DNA from: Sphingosinicella soli | GTDB lineage: Bacteria; Pseudomonadota; Alphaproteobacteria; Sphingomonadales; Sphingomonadaceae | NCBI RefSeq assembly: GCF_014199685.1 | Contig: NZ_JACHNZ010000005.1 | Location: forward strand, 45,233-109,232 | DNA length: 64,000 nucleotides | Direction: 5' to 3' | Shown here: positions 24,068 to 32,640 of the stretch, piece after piece | How the letters are laid out: every line of letters starts with the position of its first letter | Numbering within the stretch: the stretch's first letter is position 1 | Notes under the pieces: generated by a model | Databases searched by the model: none | Told to the model about the DNA's origin: nothing | The model's input: only the letters and a program-made list of their open reading frames with translations | Program-made: the position numbers and the translations under genes

Positions 24068-24100
24068 CAGGATTTCCGTGTGTGGGCGGGCGGTTAAACA

Positions 24101-24325
24101 TTACGCCGCCATGGCTTTGATGAAGCGTTCGCCGAACAGGACGGCGAACTGGGCCTTGGCCATGGACCACTCACGCGGCGGCATCTTCCACTCTTTCTCG
24201 GATCGGTTCAAGATCAGATAGAGCAGCTTGGTCGCGGCATCGTCGTTAGGGAAGTGCCCCCTGGCCCTGACCGCCCGCCGGAGCTGGGCATTCAGCGCCT
24301 CGATGGCATTCGTAACCGGTACGAG
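24101..24325 (-). pseudogene. IS256-family transposase, C-terminal fragment
   Basis: Minus-strand reading from about 24325: TNAIEALNAQLRRAVRARGH, then FPNDDAATKLLYLIL and KEWKMPPREWSMAKAQFAVL to the stop at 24101. This is the conserved C-terminus of IS256 mutator-type transposases. Everything upstream of TNAIEAL is lost. The region 24326-24554 shows no recognisable gene. Confidence 0.85.
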
Positions 24326-24554
24326 GATCGGCGGTGCCGATGTTCCTGCTGCGCTCGTGAGGACCGCGGCATATGGTGCGACCATCCGGGACAGAGGCAC
24401 CGGGAGCACGAAGGTGCGGGCAGGCCGATCTATAGCATGAGCTGCGAGCTCGGGTTAGTAGCTGGCCGCCTCTGCGACTCGCTCGGTTGCGCTGAGAGCG
24501 CGGATCCGTAGGTGTCGTGTCGCCCGCCGCTCCCGTCATCATGGCTGACAGGAG

Positions 24555-24923
24555 ATGCTCATCCTCGCCAGCAGGCGCCGGCTCAGCGCCAAGAGCAACT
24601 TGACCAAGGCGCTCAACTACATCGTCAACCACTGGGAAGGGCTCACTCGCTTCCTCGACGATGGCCGCATCGAGCTCGATTCCAATGTGGTCGAGCGAGC
24701 CATCAAACCCCGGGTTCTCACGAGGAAAAACGCGCTCTTCAGCGGCAGCGCCGAGGGCGCCCGCACATGGGCCATACTGGGCTCGTTCATGCAGACCTGT
24801 CGCATGAACGAAGTCGACCCCAACGCCTGGCTCACCTGCGTCCTCGAGAGGCTGGCGGCTGGTCACAGCAACAAAGACCTCGAAACGCTCATGCCCTGGA
24901 ACTTCTCCAAGATCACCGGGTAA
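24555..24923 (+). pseudogene. IS66-family transposase, C-terminal fragment
   Basis: From about 24565 the frame reads LTKALNYIVNHWEGLTRFL, IELDSNVVERAIKP (with the catalytic Glu), RKNALFSGS, LGSFMQTCRMNEVDPNAWL and a terminal LMPWN, the IS66 C-terminus. The N-terminal three quarters and the accessory tnpA/tnpB genes are absent. The remaining 94 bp to the efflux operon hold only a probable IS66 right end. Confidence 0.85.
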
Positions 24924-25017
24924 ACTCCCCCGCTATAAGACGCACGGCGCGCCGATTCCGCCACGTGACCTCCAACGAACGCTCACAGGAGAGGCTCCGT
25001 CACGGTTAGAATTGCGC

Positions 25018-26508
25018 CTATTCTTTTTGCGCCGGCGCGAGCGGAGCCAAGTTTTCGGCTTCGCTCCATCCCAGCCCAAGCGACTTCTGGACCGCGACAT
25101 AGCTGGCAGTCAGCGCCGAAATCCCGCTACGCAGGTTCGCCTGCGCGATCAGCCGCTGGTGCTCGGCCTTGAGACTGTCGCCGAGCGAGATGACGCCTTG
25201 CTCGTAACGTTGCCGCGTCAGCGCGGCCGACTGCTCGGCCGAGCGGTTGATCTCGGCGAGCGCGGCCACGGTCCGCCTTTGTTGCGCAAAGCGCGAGAGC
25301 GAAGTCTCCGCGTCCTGTAGCGCTCCGAGCACCACCTGCCGATACTGCGCTTCGGCCTCATCGCGGCCCGCGCGGGTCTGCGCGATCGCCGCCGATGTTC
25401 GCCCGAAGTCGAGCAGACCCCATTGGAGCTGCGGAAGGGCGATCTTGGAGATATTGCCGAGGTCGACCAGATCATCGAGCGACGTCCCGCCGATCCCGAG
25501 GATTCCCATGAAGCTGATCTTCGGAAATCGAGCCGCCTCCGCTACCCCGATGCGCGCCGTTGCCGCGGCCAGGTTGCGCTCGGCTGCGCGAATGTCAGGC
25601 CGGCGACGGAGAAGCGAGGCGGGATCGCCGATAGCGACGCTCTCTGGCGGCAACGGGACATCGCGCACTGGGGTCAAGAGAGGATCGAGCGAGCCCGGCT
25701 CCTCGCCGGTGAGCGCGGCGAGCGCATTGAGGTAAACTTCGACGTCGGCTTCGGCGCTCGCGAGCTCGCGGGTCGTCGCCTGCAGGGCGCGGTTCGCTTG
25801 GCCGACGGTGAAAGCGGGCACTGTGCCTTGTTCAAAGCGCTCCAAGGCAAGGTCGAGCTGCCGTTGCTGCAGGTCGAGCGCACCGCGGAGCGCCTCGGCG
25901 CGCTGCTGCCTGTCGCGAAGGTTCGTGTAGGCCTGCGCAACCTCCGCAGTCAGCTGCACCTGCGCGTCCGCAGCGTTGAAAGCCGCCGCCGCCGCAAGCG
26001 CGTTGGCGGCTTCGATCCCGCGCACCTGTCCCCCCGCAAGATCGATTTCCCAGTTGGCGTTCAGCCCCAGGTTGAAAAACTGGAGGGAAGTGTCCTCGTC
26101 CTGTTCGGGTGATGTTGTCGGCGCCGCGGGGCCGCTTCCCTGGTTTGATTGCAGGTCGAGCCCCGGAAGATCGGCCAACACGGCCGTCCCTTGGGCACCG
26201 GCGGTCGGGGAGCGGTTAGCGCGCTCCTGGTGGACCGACGCGCGAGCCTGGCGGACTCGCGCCTGCGCCGCTTCGAGCGAGGGATTGGACGCGAGCGCCC
26301 GGCGTTCAAGCTCGTCCAGCACCGGGTCACGCAGCGTCTCCCACCAGGCGGCGACCGCCGGCTCGTCGGAACTCGCACCCGGCGCCTGACGGACGAACGC
26401 GGGCTGGGGCTCGGCGCGGCCGAGTTCCGGCGGCCCGGAATAGTCCGGGCCGACCACGCAGCCGCCAAGCAGCAGAGGGGCGAGGACGAAGTATCTGATC
26501 TTGGACAT
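25018..26508 (-). CDS. Outer-membrane efflux lipoprotein, NodT family
   Basis: 496 residues. Signal peptide with lipobox LGGC (Cys at about 17), so a lipid-anchored TolC-like channel. Two outer-membrane factor repeats are visible: an N-terminal AAWWETLRDPVLDELERRAL and LEAAQARVRQARASV, and mid-protein LLRRRPDIRAAERNLAAATA. ATG 26508 is preceded by TGAGGTG, which contains the stop codon of the upstream emrB-like gene, so translation is coupled. Third gene of a tripartite efflux operon with EmrA- and EmrB-like partners. Confidence 0.92.
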   Translation of the reverse strand: MSKIRYFVLAPLLLGGCVVGPDYSGPPELGRAEPQPAFVRQAPGASSDEPAVAAWWETLRDPVLDELERRALASNPSLEAAQARVRQARASVHQERANRSPTAGAQGTAVLADLPGLDLQSNQGSGPAAPTTSPEQDEDTSLQFFNLGLNANWEIDLAGGQVRGIEAANALAAAAAFNAADAQVQLTAEVAQAYTNLRDRQQRAEALRGALDLQQRQLDLALERFEQGTVPAFTVGQANRALQATTRELASAEADVEVYLNALAALTGEEPGSLDPLLTPVRDVPLPPESVAIGDPASLLRRRPDIRAAERNLAAATARIGVAEAARFPKISFMGILGIGGTSLDDLVDLGNISKIALPQLQWGLLDFGRTSAAIAQTRAGRDEAEAQYRQVVLGALQDAETSLSRFAQQRRTVAALAEINRSAEQSAALTRQRYEQGVISLGDSLKAEHQRLIAQANLRSGISALTASYVAVQKSLGLGWSEAENLAPLAPAQKE

Positions 26509-26515
26509 CGGCACC

Positions 26516-28072
26516 TCAGTGCATCGCCAGCGATAGCCCCTTGGGCAGCGGGCGCAGGAAAAGGACGAGCGGAAGCGTGGCGAGCGTCGCGAGCGTCATC
26601 GCCCAGAATATATCGTTGTAGGTCATGACGAAGGCCTGCTGCTGAATGGTCCCGGCGAGCGATTGAACCGCTGCCTCCGCGCTACCGAGCGCGTGCGACA
26701 TTCCCGCGAGATAGTCTTGCAGCCGCGGGTCATTCGCCCAGAGCGTCTCCTCCATGCGCCGGCTGTGGAGCCACATGCGCTGGTCCTGGAAGGAAGCGAG
26801 GGCAGCCAAGGCGAATGAGCCGCCGAGGTTGCGCGCGGCATTGAAGATGCCGGACGCGTCACCGGCGTCCTCCTTGCTGACCGAAGCGATCGTCGCCTGG
26901 TTCAGGAAGAGCATGGTCAGGATCATTCCCACCCCGCGCAGCAGCTGTCCGCCCGTGAAGGCTTCGCCGGCCGACTCGGTTGTGAGGCTGGTGCTTACGA
27001 AGCAGCTGAAGGCCATGATCGCCAAGCCGGCGCCGACCGCGAGCCTGATGTCGACGTGCCGCATCATGAACGGCACGATCGGCATCATAAAGAATGCTGG
27101 CACGCCCATAAGGAAGATGACCTGTCCGGTCTGGAGGGCGTTGTAATCGGCGATCAGCGCAAGGAACTGCGGGATGACGAATGTCGAGCCGTACATCACC
27201 ATGCCGAGCGCCAGCGCCATGACCACGACGCTGCCGAACTGGCGGTTGAGGATGAGCCCGAGTTTCAAGACCGGCTTTGCTGCCCGTACCTGCCCGATCC
27301 CCAACATCACGAAGCCGATCACCGTCATGATCGTCAGCTGGACGATGAGGGAGGATTCAAACCATTCCTCCCGATGTCCCTCCTCGAGCATGACCGTCAG
27401 CCCTCCCAGGCCGAGGATCATGCCGACGATCCCGAGCCAGTCGGCCTCGCGCAAGTAGATCCAGTTCGTGCGTTCGTGCGGCAGGCCCAGCAGCAGGAGC
27501 AGCAGCAGCACCGCGCACACCGGCACATTGATGAAGAAGGCATAGTGCCAGCTCAAATTTTCCGTCAGCCAGCCGCCGAGCAACGGTCCGAGAACCGGCC
27601 CGAGGATCACGGTCATGCCGAACAGCGCCATTCCGACCGGCTGCTGATGGGGTGGAAGGCGCTTGGCGACGATCGTCATCGCTGTCGGGATCAAAAGCCC
27701 TCCCACGAGGCCCTGACCTGTTCTGCCGACGATCATCGTGGTCAGATCCGTGGCGACCCCGCACAGGACCGAGAAGCCGGTAAAAGCGGTCACGGCGATA
27801 AGGAGCAGCGTCCTCAGTCCGAGAAGCCGCTCGAGCCACGCGCTCAAGGGGATCACGACGATCTCGGCGACGAGGAAGGAGGTGGCGATCCATGTCCCCT
27901 CGGTCACGGTTGCGCCGATCTCTCCCTGAATCGTAGGCAGCGCGGAGTTGACGATGGAGATGTCGAGCGTCGCAAGAAGGGCGCCGAGCGCGCCGGCGGC
28001 CACGGCGATCCACGCGGTTGCGTCAGCTCCCTGGGGACGAGCTCTACCTGCGGGAGCTGCGGCCGTCGCCAC
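26516..28072 (-). CDS. emrB: DHA2-family MFS drug exporter, EmrB-like
   Basis: 518 residues, 14-TM DHA2 antiporter of the inner membrane. LDISIVNSALPTIQGEIGA is the DHA2 TM1 motif D1, GRTGQGLVGGLLIPTAMTI matches the TM4 region, and GPVLGPLLGGWLTENLSWHYAFFINVP (motif C, TM5) is shown here in two parts: the proline/glycine-rich half and the WHYAFFINVP half. GTG start at 28072, GGAG about nine bases upstream. It works with the adjacent membrane-fusion and outer-membrane proteins to expel hydrophobic toxins such as phenolics or uncouplers. Confidence 0.92.
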   Translation of the reverse strand: MATAAAPAGRARPQGADATAWIAVAAGALGALLATLDISIVNSALPTIQGEIGATVTEGTWIATSFLVAEIVVIPLSAWLERLLGLRTLLLIAVTAFTGFSVLCGVATDLTTMIVGRTGQGLVGGLLIPTAMTIVAKRLPPHQQPVGMALFGMTVILGPVLGPLLGGWLTENLSWHYAFFINVPVCAVLLLLLLLGLPHERTNWIYLREADWLGIVGMILGLGGLTVMLEEGHREEWFESSLIVQLTIMTVIGFVMLGIGQVRAAKPVLKLGLILNRQFGSVVVMALALGMVMYGSTFVIPQFLALIADYNALQTGQVIFLMGVPAFFMMPIVPFMMRHVDIRLAVGAGLAIMAFSCFVSTSLTTESAGEAFTGGQLLRGVGMILTMLFLNQATIASVSKEDAGDASGIFNAARNLGGSFALAALASFQDQRMWLHSRRMEETLWANDPRLQDYLAGMSHALGSAEAAVQSLAGTIQQQAFVMTYNDIFWAMTLATLATLPLVLFLRPLPKGLSLAMH

Positions 28073-28075
28073 GCT

Positions 28076-29224
28076 TCAGCGCTCCTCGCTCGCGACCCGG
28101 CGGATTCGGTCCAGCTCTCCTTTGGCCGAGCGTGTGTCGACGGTCGCTTCGACCGACATCCCGGGAACCAGAAGGCGCCGCACCTCGGGAGGCGCCTCGA
28201 TGGCGATCCGGACCGGCACGCGCTGGACGATCTTGGTGAAGTTGCCGGTCGCATTCTGCGGCGGCAGCACCGAGAACTGGGCGCCCGTGCCGGGAGCGAA
28301 GCTGGCGACCCGGCCTGTCAGCTCTATGCCGGGCAGCGCATCGACTTCGATCCTGACCGGCTGGCCAACCCGCATGAGCCCCAGCTGGGTCTCCTTGAAG
28401 TTGGCCTCGATGAACAGGCGGTCGACGGGCACCAGAGTCATCATTCGGGTGCCGGGCTGGACGAACTGCCCGACCCTGACGGCAAGATCGCCGACTCGGC
28501 CGTCGATCGCGGCCCTGAGCAGCGTCGATTCGACGTTCACGCGGGCGGCCGCGAGCTGGGCGCGGGCGGCCTCGGCCTGCGACTGGGCCTGTCGTACCTG
28601 GGCGCCGAGCGTGCCGACACGGCGCTGCGCGGCGAGCAGTCCTGCCTCGGCGGCATCGACCCGCTCGCGTGCCTGGCGTGCCTGGGTCTGAAGCTGGGCG
28701 AGCCGCTCGCGTGGCTCGGCTCCGGACGCGGCGAGCGGCTGGTAGCGCTCAACCTGCTGCGCGGCGAACACGGCTTCGGCGCGCGCCGAGCCCAGCTGCG
28801 CCTGTGCCTGCGCGATTGCGGCCTGCTGCTCGGCGATCTGGGAACGCGTGGTCTCAGTCGAGGCCGTGGCCGCTTCGATCTGGCTGGTAATCTGTTGGGT
28901 CTGTGCGCGATACTCGCGCGGGTCGAGCTCGGCCAGCGGCTGCCCCTGCCGAACCGCCTGATTCTCGGTGACCAGGACACGCTCGACGTATCCGGCGATC
29001 TTCGGGGCCACCACGACCGAATCCGCCGAGACATAGGCGTTATCGGTGCTCTGCATGTACTTCCCGCGCGTCTCACGGTCGAAGTACCAGAGGAGGCCGG
29101 CGGCAACGATCGCGATCGCGCCGACGAGCAGCGCAAGCCGAACGCGCGGAGACTTGAGCGGGGAGCTCCGCCGCTCTTCGACTCTTTCATCATCTGCTGC
29201 GGCGTCTGCCGATTGATCCGCCAT
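28076..29224 (-). CDS. emrA: Membrane-fusion efflux adaptor, EmrA/HlyD-like
   Basis: 382 residues from ATG 29224. It has one N-terminal membrane helix (LALLVGAIAIVAAGLLWYF) and a lipoyl half (STDNAYVSADSVVVAPKIAG). A long coiled-coil hairpin rich in Ala/Gln spans about 75-190, followed by the second lipoyl half (LRAAIDGRVGDLAVRVGQF) and a beta-barrel (FIEANFKETQL). It links EmrB to the NodT-type outer-membrane channel. It is the first gene of the operon and diverges from a MarR gene 74 bp away, its probable regulator. Confidence 0.92.
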   Translation of the reverse strand: MADQSADAAADDERVEERRSSPLKSPRVRLALLVGAIAIVAAGLLWYFDRETRGKYMQSTDNAYVSADSVVVAPKIAGYVERVLVTENQAVRQGQPLAELDPREYRAQTQQITSQIEAATASTETTRSQIAEQQAAIAQAQAQLGSARAEAVFAAQQVERYQPLAASGAEPRERLAQLQTQARQARERVDAAEAGLLAAQRRVGTLGAQVRQAQSQAEAARAQLAAARVNVESTLLRAAIDGRVGDLAVRVGQFVQPGTRMMTLVPVDRLFIEANFKETQLGLMRVGQPVRIEVDALPGIELTGRVASFAPGTGAQFSVLPPQNATGNFTKIVQRVPVRIAIEAPPEVRRLLVPGMSVEATVDTRSAKGELDRIRRVASEER

Positions 29225-29298
29225 GCCCTGGGTCCACCGAACTGCTCTCGAGACGGCGCCCTTGCCACACCCGAGAATTAGCGGCAATACCGTATTTT

Positions 29299-29793
29299 AT
29301 GGAACCTCACAAAGAGCGGTTGCGGAAGATTGCCACCAGCTTCGGGTGGACGTGGTACAGGATGCGGCGATTGATCGACGCGCATCTCTCCGCCCACGGC
29401 GCCTCGATGGCCCGATTGAAGCTGCTCGCGTTCCTGGCGGAGCAACCGCGCCGCTCGATAGATATCGCCAGCTTCTTCGACCACGCGCCCCGCACTGTCA
29501 CCCAAGCCATCGATTGGCTTGAACAGAATGGCCTCGTCCTGCGCGCGCCGGTGCCCGGCGACCGCCGCGCCAAGCTCGTGCAGATCACGGAGGCGGGCAG
29601 GGCAATGCTGGAGCGGGGCCTACCGCTCTATGACGGCATCGTGGCAAGCACTTTCGGCAGCCTGACGGAGGAAGAGCTAGCGGGGCTGGATGCCGCGATC
29701 CTGCACCTCGACGGGATCGTCGACCAGCTCGAGGATGAGGCGGGGTTCCGGAGGGGCTGCCTCGTTCCACCCAGGCCTGAGGATCATGGCTGA
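29299..29793 (+). CDS. MarR-family regulator of the efflux operon
   Basis: 164 residues, winged-helix MarR protein: MARLKLLAFLAEQPRRSIDI, the recognition region HAPRTVTQAIDWLEQNGLV and the wing RAPVPGDRRAKLVQITEAG. Divergent from emrA with a 74-bp gap. By family behaviour it would repress emrAB-nodT until a phenolic or lipophilic ligand binds. The gap contains CGGCAATACCG (about 29282-29292), a possible half of an operator, but no strong dyad. Confidence 0.9.
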   Translation: MEPHKERLRKIATSFGWTWYRMRRLIDAHLSAHGASMARLKLLAFLAEQPRRSIDIASFFDHAPRTVTQAIDWLEQNGLVLRAPVPGDRRAKLVQITEAGRAMLERGLPLYDGIVASTFGSLTEEELAGLDAAILHLDGIVDQLEDEAGFRRGCLVPPRPEDHG

Positions 29794-29813
29794 TCCGGGC
29801 AGAAGCGGCAGGG

Positions 29814-30116
29814 TTGAAGGAACGCGAGCGGCTCGGGCATATTCTGGTGTTGTTCGCCCGCCACGGGCTGAAGGGACTGGCCGCCCGGCTCGGCCTCGGA
29901 GCCGCCCGGGACGAGCCGCTCGACAACCCTGGGCCCGAGGCAGTCGTCGCGCTGCTGCGTGACCTCGGGCCGGTCGCCGTCAAGTTCGGCCAGATCCTTG
30001 CCATGCGCAGCGATCTCCTCGAGCCGGAACGGGTCACGGCGTTCTCCAAGCTGCAGGACCGGGTTGGCCTGCCATATGGCGCTGATGCGGCATCCCGGAT
30101 TCGGTTTGCCATCTGA
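29814..30116 (+). pseudogene. UbiB/ABC1 kinase-like, N-terminal fragment
   Basis: From TTG 29814 the frame reads GHILVLFARHGLKGLAARLG and then LRDLGPVAVKFGQILAMRSD, LLEPERVTAFSKLQD, the KxGQ-type N-terminal signature of UbiB/ABC1 atypical kinases. Family resemblance stops near 30060 and a stop follows at 30116; the ATP-binding and catalytic regions are missing. Truncated by a rearrangement. The remaining peptide is unlikely to be active. Confidence 0.7.
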
Positions 30117-30421
30117 CAGTGACGTTCCCGCCGCCATTCTTCAGCCCCTTGCAGCCCAGATGTACGTCGACCCCCTGCGCGTTCGCCACCTATGGCCAGC
30201 GTTCCCAGATCTGAGCCACCTGCCGACCGACATCACGGAAACGCTTGAGAAGGTGCCTGCCTGCGGTCATCCGCACCGCTCGATCGCGAACTCAGGCGAC
30301 AACTTGTTCCTTGTGGCGTTCATCGTGGCTCCTTCTCACAAATAGGAGCCTCCGCGAAAGCCGGGACGCTCCAGGGCGTCAAGGAGAGTGTTGGTGCCAA
30401 GCTGACTGCCAGCCGCAACCG
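30117..30421. other. Gap between UbiB fragment and MarR gene
   Basis: 305 bp without a convincing gene. On the minus strand a short frame starting near 30324 begins MNATRNKLSPEFAIE, which faintly resembles the start of IS3 orfA proteins and may be mobile-element debris. Nothing else is recognised. Confidence 0.3.
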
Positions 30422-30859
30422 CTAATTCCGTTCCAGATTAATCTGCATTGCGGCCAGCGTCGCACTCAAGCGATTCAGCTCTTTGCTTTCAATTCCTGCA
30501 AGCAGGCGCCCATAGACGGTGTCAGCCTCTGCCCGCAGTTTGGGCAATAGCTCAACCGCAGCAGGCATAAGGTGGAGGTGCCAAACGCGCCGGTCGTTCT
30601 TGGCGCTGCGCCGCTCGACCAGCGACAGTTCCTCGAGCCTGTTAATCGCCTGACCGATGCTGGCTCGCTCCAGCTCCAGCTCCCTTGCGAGTTCGGTCTG
30701 CGTCATACCCGGCGTTCGATAGAGATAGGCGAGCGTGCGCCACTGAGTACGGGTAAGTCCAAACTGTTCGACTGACGTGTCAAAAGTGCGCCGCAATCGC
30801 CGCGTTACCTCTTCCATCAGGAATACGAGCCGATCCGTGTCGGTCAGAAAATTCGTCAA
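30422..30859 (-). CDS. MarR-family transcriptional regulator
   Basis: 145 residues. GLTRTQWRTLAYLYRTPGMTQ leads into the HTH TELARELELERASIGQAINR and the wing RSAKNDRRVWHLHLMPAA. Divergent from the alpha/beta hydrolase gene. The 111-bp gap contains an AAGGTG/CACCTT dyad surrounding a TATAAT, so this protein probably controls itself and the hydrolase-thioesterase genes. Family members usually sense aromatic acids or other small lipophilic ligands. Confidence 0.9.
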   Translation of the reverse strand: MTNFLTDTDRLVFLMEEVTRRLRRTFDTSVEQFGLTRTQWRTLAYLYRTPGMTQTELARELELERASIGQAINRLEELSLVERRSAKNDRRVWHLHLMPAAVELLPKLRAEADTVYGRLLAGIESKELNRLSATLAAMQINLERN

Positions 30860-30942
30860 GGCCTTGGTGGCATCCTAGTCCAGTCGCATTGCCATGTCTG
30901 GGATCATATCGGATCGGCAAGCAAAACAAAATCGTTTACTGT

Positions 30943-30967
30943 AAGGTGCCTTATAATATATCACCTT
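30943..30967 (+). promoter_or_regulatory. MarR-type operator around a -10 box
   Basis: AAGGTG (30943-30948) and CACCTT (30962-30967) flank a perfect TATAAT (30952-30957). The hydrolase start codon is at 30971, so if TATAAT is a true -10 for that gene the leader would be very short. The dyad could instead overlap the regulator's own promoter. Confidence 0.5.
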
Positions 30968-30970
30968 CAT

Positions 30971-31858
30971 ATGATCAGCAACACCACCCGCATTCAGGGA
31001 TCTGGAGGGATAGCCCTCGCCGCCGAAATTACTGGCGAGCCTGAGGCAATGCCGGTCTTGCTCGCCCATGGGGGCGGGCAGACCCGGCGGGCGTGGAAGC
31101 GCGTCACCAGTGATCTGGCCAATGCCGGGTTCTGCGCAATCGCCTTTGACATGCGCGGCCATGGCGACAGCGACTGGTCGGATGTCGGAGCCTATGAAAT
31201 GCGTGACTTTGCAGCCGATCTTGTGTCGGTCGCATCCAAAATGGATCGCAAGCCCGCGCTGGTCGGGGCATCGCTTGGTGGACTGGCAGGGCTACTTGCT
31301 GAAGGAACACTTGCCCAAGGCAGCTTCGCATCGCTCACATTGGTGGATATCGCGCCGCGTATGGAGCCGGACGGCGTGATGCGGGTCGTAGGCTTCATGG
31401 ACCAACATGTCGATACCGGCTTTGCCTCACCGGATGAAGCGGCAGAGGTTATCGCACGCTATATGCCGCATCGCGGCAAGCGCGGTGGGAGTGCAGGCCT
31501 GCGGCGTTATCTCCGGCAAAAAGAGGATGGCCGTTTCTACTGGCACTGGGATCCTGCGTTCATCCGCAACATCATGGCGGCCAAACGCAGCAACCCTGAA
31601 AATCAGGAGCACCAGTTCGAACAGCTCAGCAAGGCGGCGGCCCGTCTGACACTGCCGTTGCATCTCATTCGCGGTGCAGCGAGCGATCTTGTCTCCGAAG
31701 AAGCCGTGGCACACTTGCGGCAGATCTCTCCACATGCCGAATATACCAACATCGCCGGCGCCACGCACATGGTCGTGGGTGATGCCAACGATGCTTTTTC
31801 GACAGCAATCCTCGATTTTCTGTGCCGCCATCATCGCCACAAGGAGCTGAGGCGATGA
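30971..31858 (+). CDS. Alpha/beta hydrolase
   Basis: 295 residues, alpha/beta-hydrolase fold: LLAHGGGQTRRAW (oxyanion region HGGG), AIAFDMRGHGDSDW, nucleophile elbow GASLGG with Ser near 98, and the C-terminal GATHMVVGD with catalytic His. Haloperoxidase/esterase-like in overall pattern. It overlaps the thioesterase gene by four bases (ATGA), so the pair is co-translated. Probably an esterase or thioester/lactone hydrolase; substrate unknown. Confidence 0.88.
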   Translation: MISNTTRIQGSGGIALAAEITGEPEAMPVLLAHGGGQTRRAWKRVTSDLANAGFCAIAFDMRGHGDSDWSDVGAYEMRDFAADLVSVASKMDRKPALVGASLGGLAGLLAEGTLAQGSFASLTLVDIAPRMEPDGVMRVVGFMDQHVDTGFASPDEAAEVIARYMPHRGKRGGSAGLRRYLRQKEDGRFYWHWDPAFIRNIMAAKRSNPENQEHQFEQLSKAAARLTLPLHLIRGAASDLVSEEAVAHLRQISPHAEYTNIAGATHMVVGDANDAFSTAILDFLCRHHRHKELRR

Positions 31859-32268
31859 GCGAAAATGCATCGGTGATTGATCGTGCGCGTTTGCAGGAGA
31901 TGCTGCACATCGCACCATTCCATCTATGGCTTGGGCTGGAAATCAAATCCTGCTCCGAAGACGGGCTTGAGCTCACCATGCCGTGGCGCGAGGAAATCGT
32001 GTCGAACCCGATGGTTGGCTCGGCGCATGGTGGCGTGCTTGCCGCGCTGATCGATCTCACGGGGCTTTACACTTTGCTTATGCTGGGCATTCAGGCCAAG
32101 GCCACGGCCGACCTCAGGGTCGATTATCATCGGCCCGCAACCACCGGTCCGCTTACCGCGCGCGGACAGGTCGTGAAAATCGGGCGCCAGATCTGCGTCG
32201 CCGAAACCCGCATTCTAGGCCCTGACGATAAACTTCTGGCGAGCGGCAGGGGTGCCTACATATGCTAG
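31855..32268 (+). CDS. PaaI-type hot-dog thioesterase
   Basis: 137 residues, single hot-dog domain of the PaaI/YiiD-like thioesterases that release acids from acyl- or aryl-CoA. The VGSAHGGVLAALID block holds the conserved HGG with nearby acid, LRVDYHRPATTGPLTARGQV is the second strand pair, and the end (LLASGRGAYIC) is typical. Start at ATG 31855 overlapping the hydrolase stop. Its 3' end overlaps the small lipoprotein gene by seven bases. Confidence 0.88.
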   Translation: MSENASVIDRARLQEMLHIAPFHLWLGLEIKSCSEDGLELTMPWREEIVSNPMVGSAHGGVLAALIDLTGLYTLLMLGIQAKATADLRVDYHRPATTGPLTARGQVVKIGRQICVAETRILGPDDKLLASGRGAYIC

Positions 32269-32384
32269 GCCGCTTTTCCTTGGCCGGATTGATGGCTGTT
32301 GCGCTGTTCCTCGCTACCTGTTCCGGCAACGAGGCCGATAACGAGGCTGCGCAAAAGGCGGAGCAAGTCCAGATGGCCGACTGA
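32262..32384 (+). CDS. Small predicted lipoprotein (40 residues)
   Basis: ATG 32262 to TGA 32384. It encodes a basic-hydrophobic leader (MLGRFSLAGLMAVALFLATC) followed by SGNEADNEAAQKAEQVQMAD. The LATC segment is a near-consensus lipobox with Thr at -1, so lipidation at Cys20 is plausible. The start overlaps the thioesterase stop by seven bases, suggesting coupling. The last few codons coincide with the beginning of relaxase-derived sequence at about 32370-32381. The original protein may therefore have been longer and been cut by the same junction. Confidence 0.5.
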   Translation: MLGRFSLAGLMAVALFLATCSGNEADNEAAQKAEQVQMAD

Positions 32385-32560
32385 CGCGCCGGATCGAACT
32401 CATGAGCGGCCGCTTCGCGCTCATCGAAACCGAGCGCGAATTCTCGCTTGTCCCGTGGCGGCGATCGCTCGAGCGTCAGATCGGCAAGGAGATCGGCGGC
32501 ATTGTCCGCGACGACGGGTTCAGTTGGCGGCGGGGACGAACGCGCGGGCTGGAACGGTAA
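32381..32560 (+). pseudogene. RlxS-type relaxase, C-terminal remnant
   Basis: Open frame reading LTRRIELMSGRFALIETERE, FSLVPWRRSLERQIG, KEIGGIVRDDGFSWRRGRTR and stop at 32558-32560. This is the C-terminal DUF3363 pattern of conjugative relaxases found in sphingomonad and rhizobial plasmids/ICEs. Everything upstream, including the relaxase domain, is gone. It marks a past boundary with a conjugative element. The next 80 bp show nothing. Confidence 0.75.
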
Positions 32561-32640
32561 ACTGTGCGCTGCGCAATGGCGGCGTCGCCCAGGTCAACCG
32601 AAGTTCTCACTGGAGGGTAGCGTTCCTCACAAGCGGCGGC

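Noticed and set aside
27056..29281. 741-codon plus-strand frame opposite emrB/emrA
   Set aside because: Antisense shadow; the minus-strand proteins have complete family signatures.
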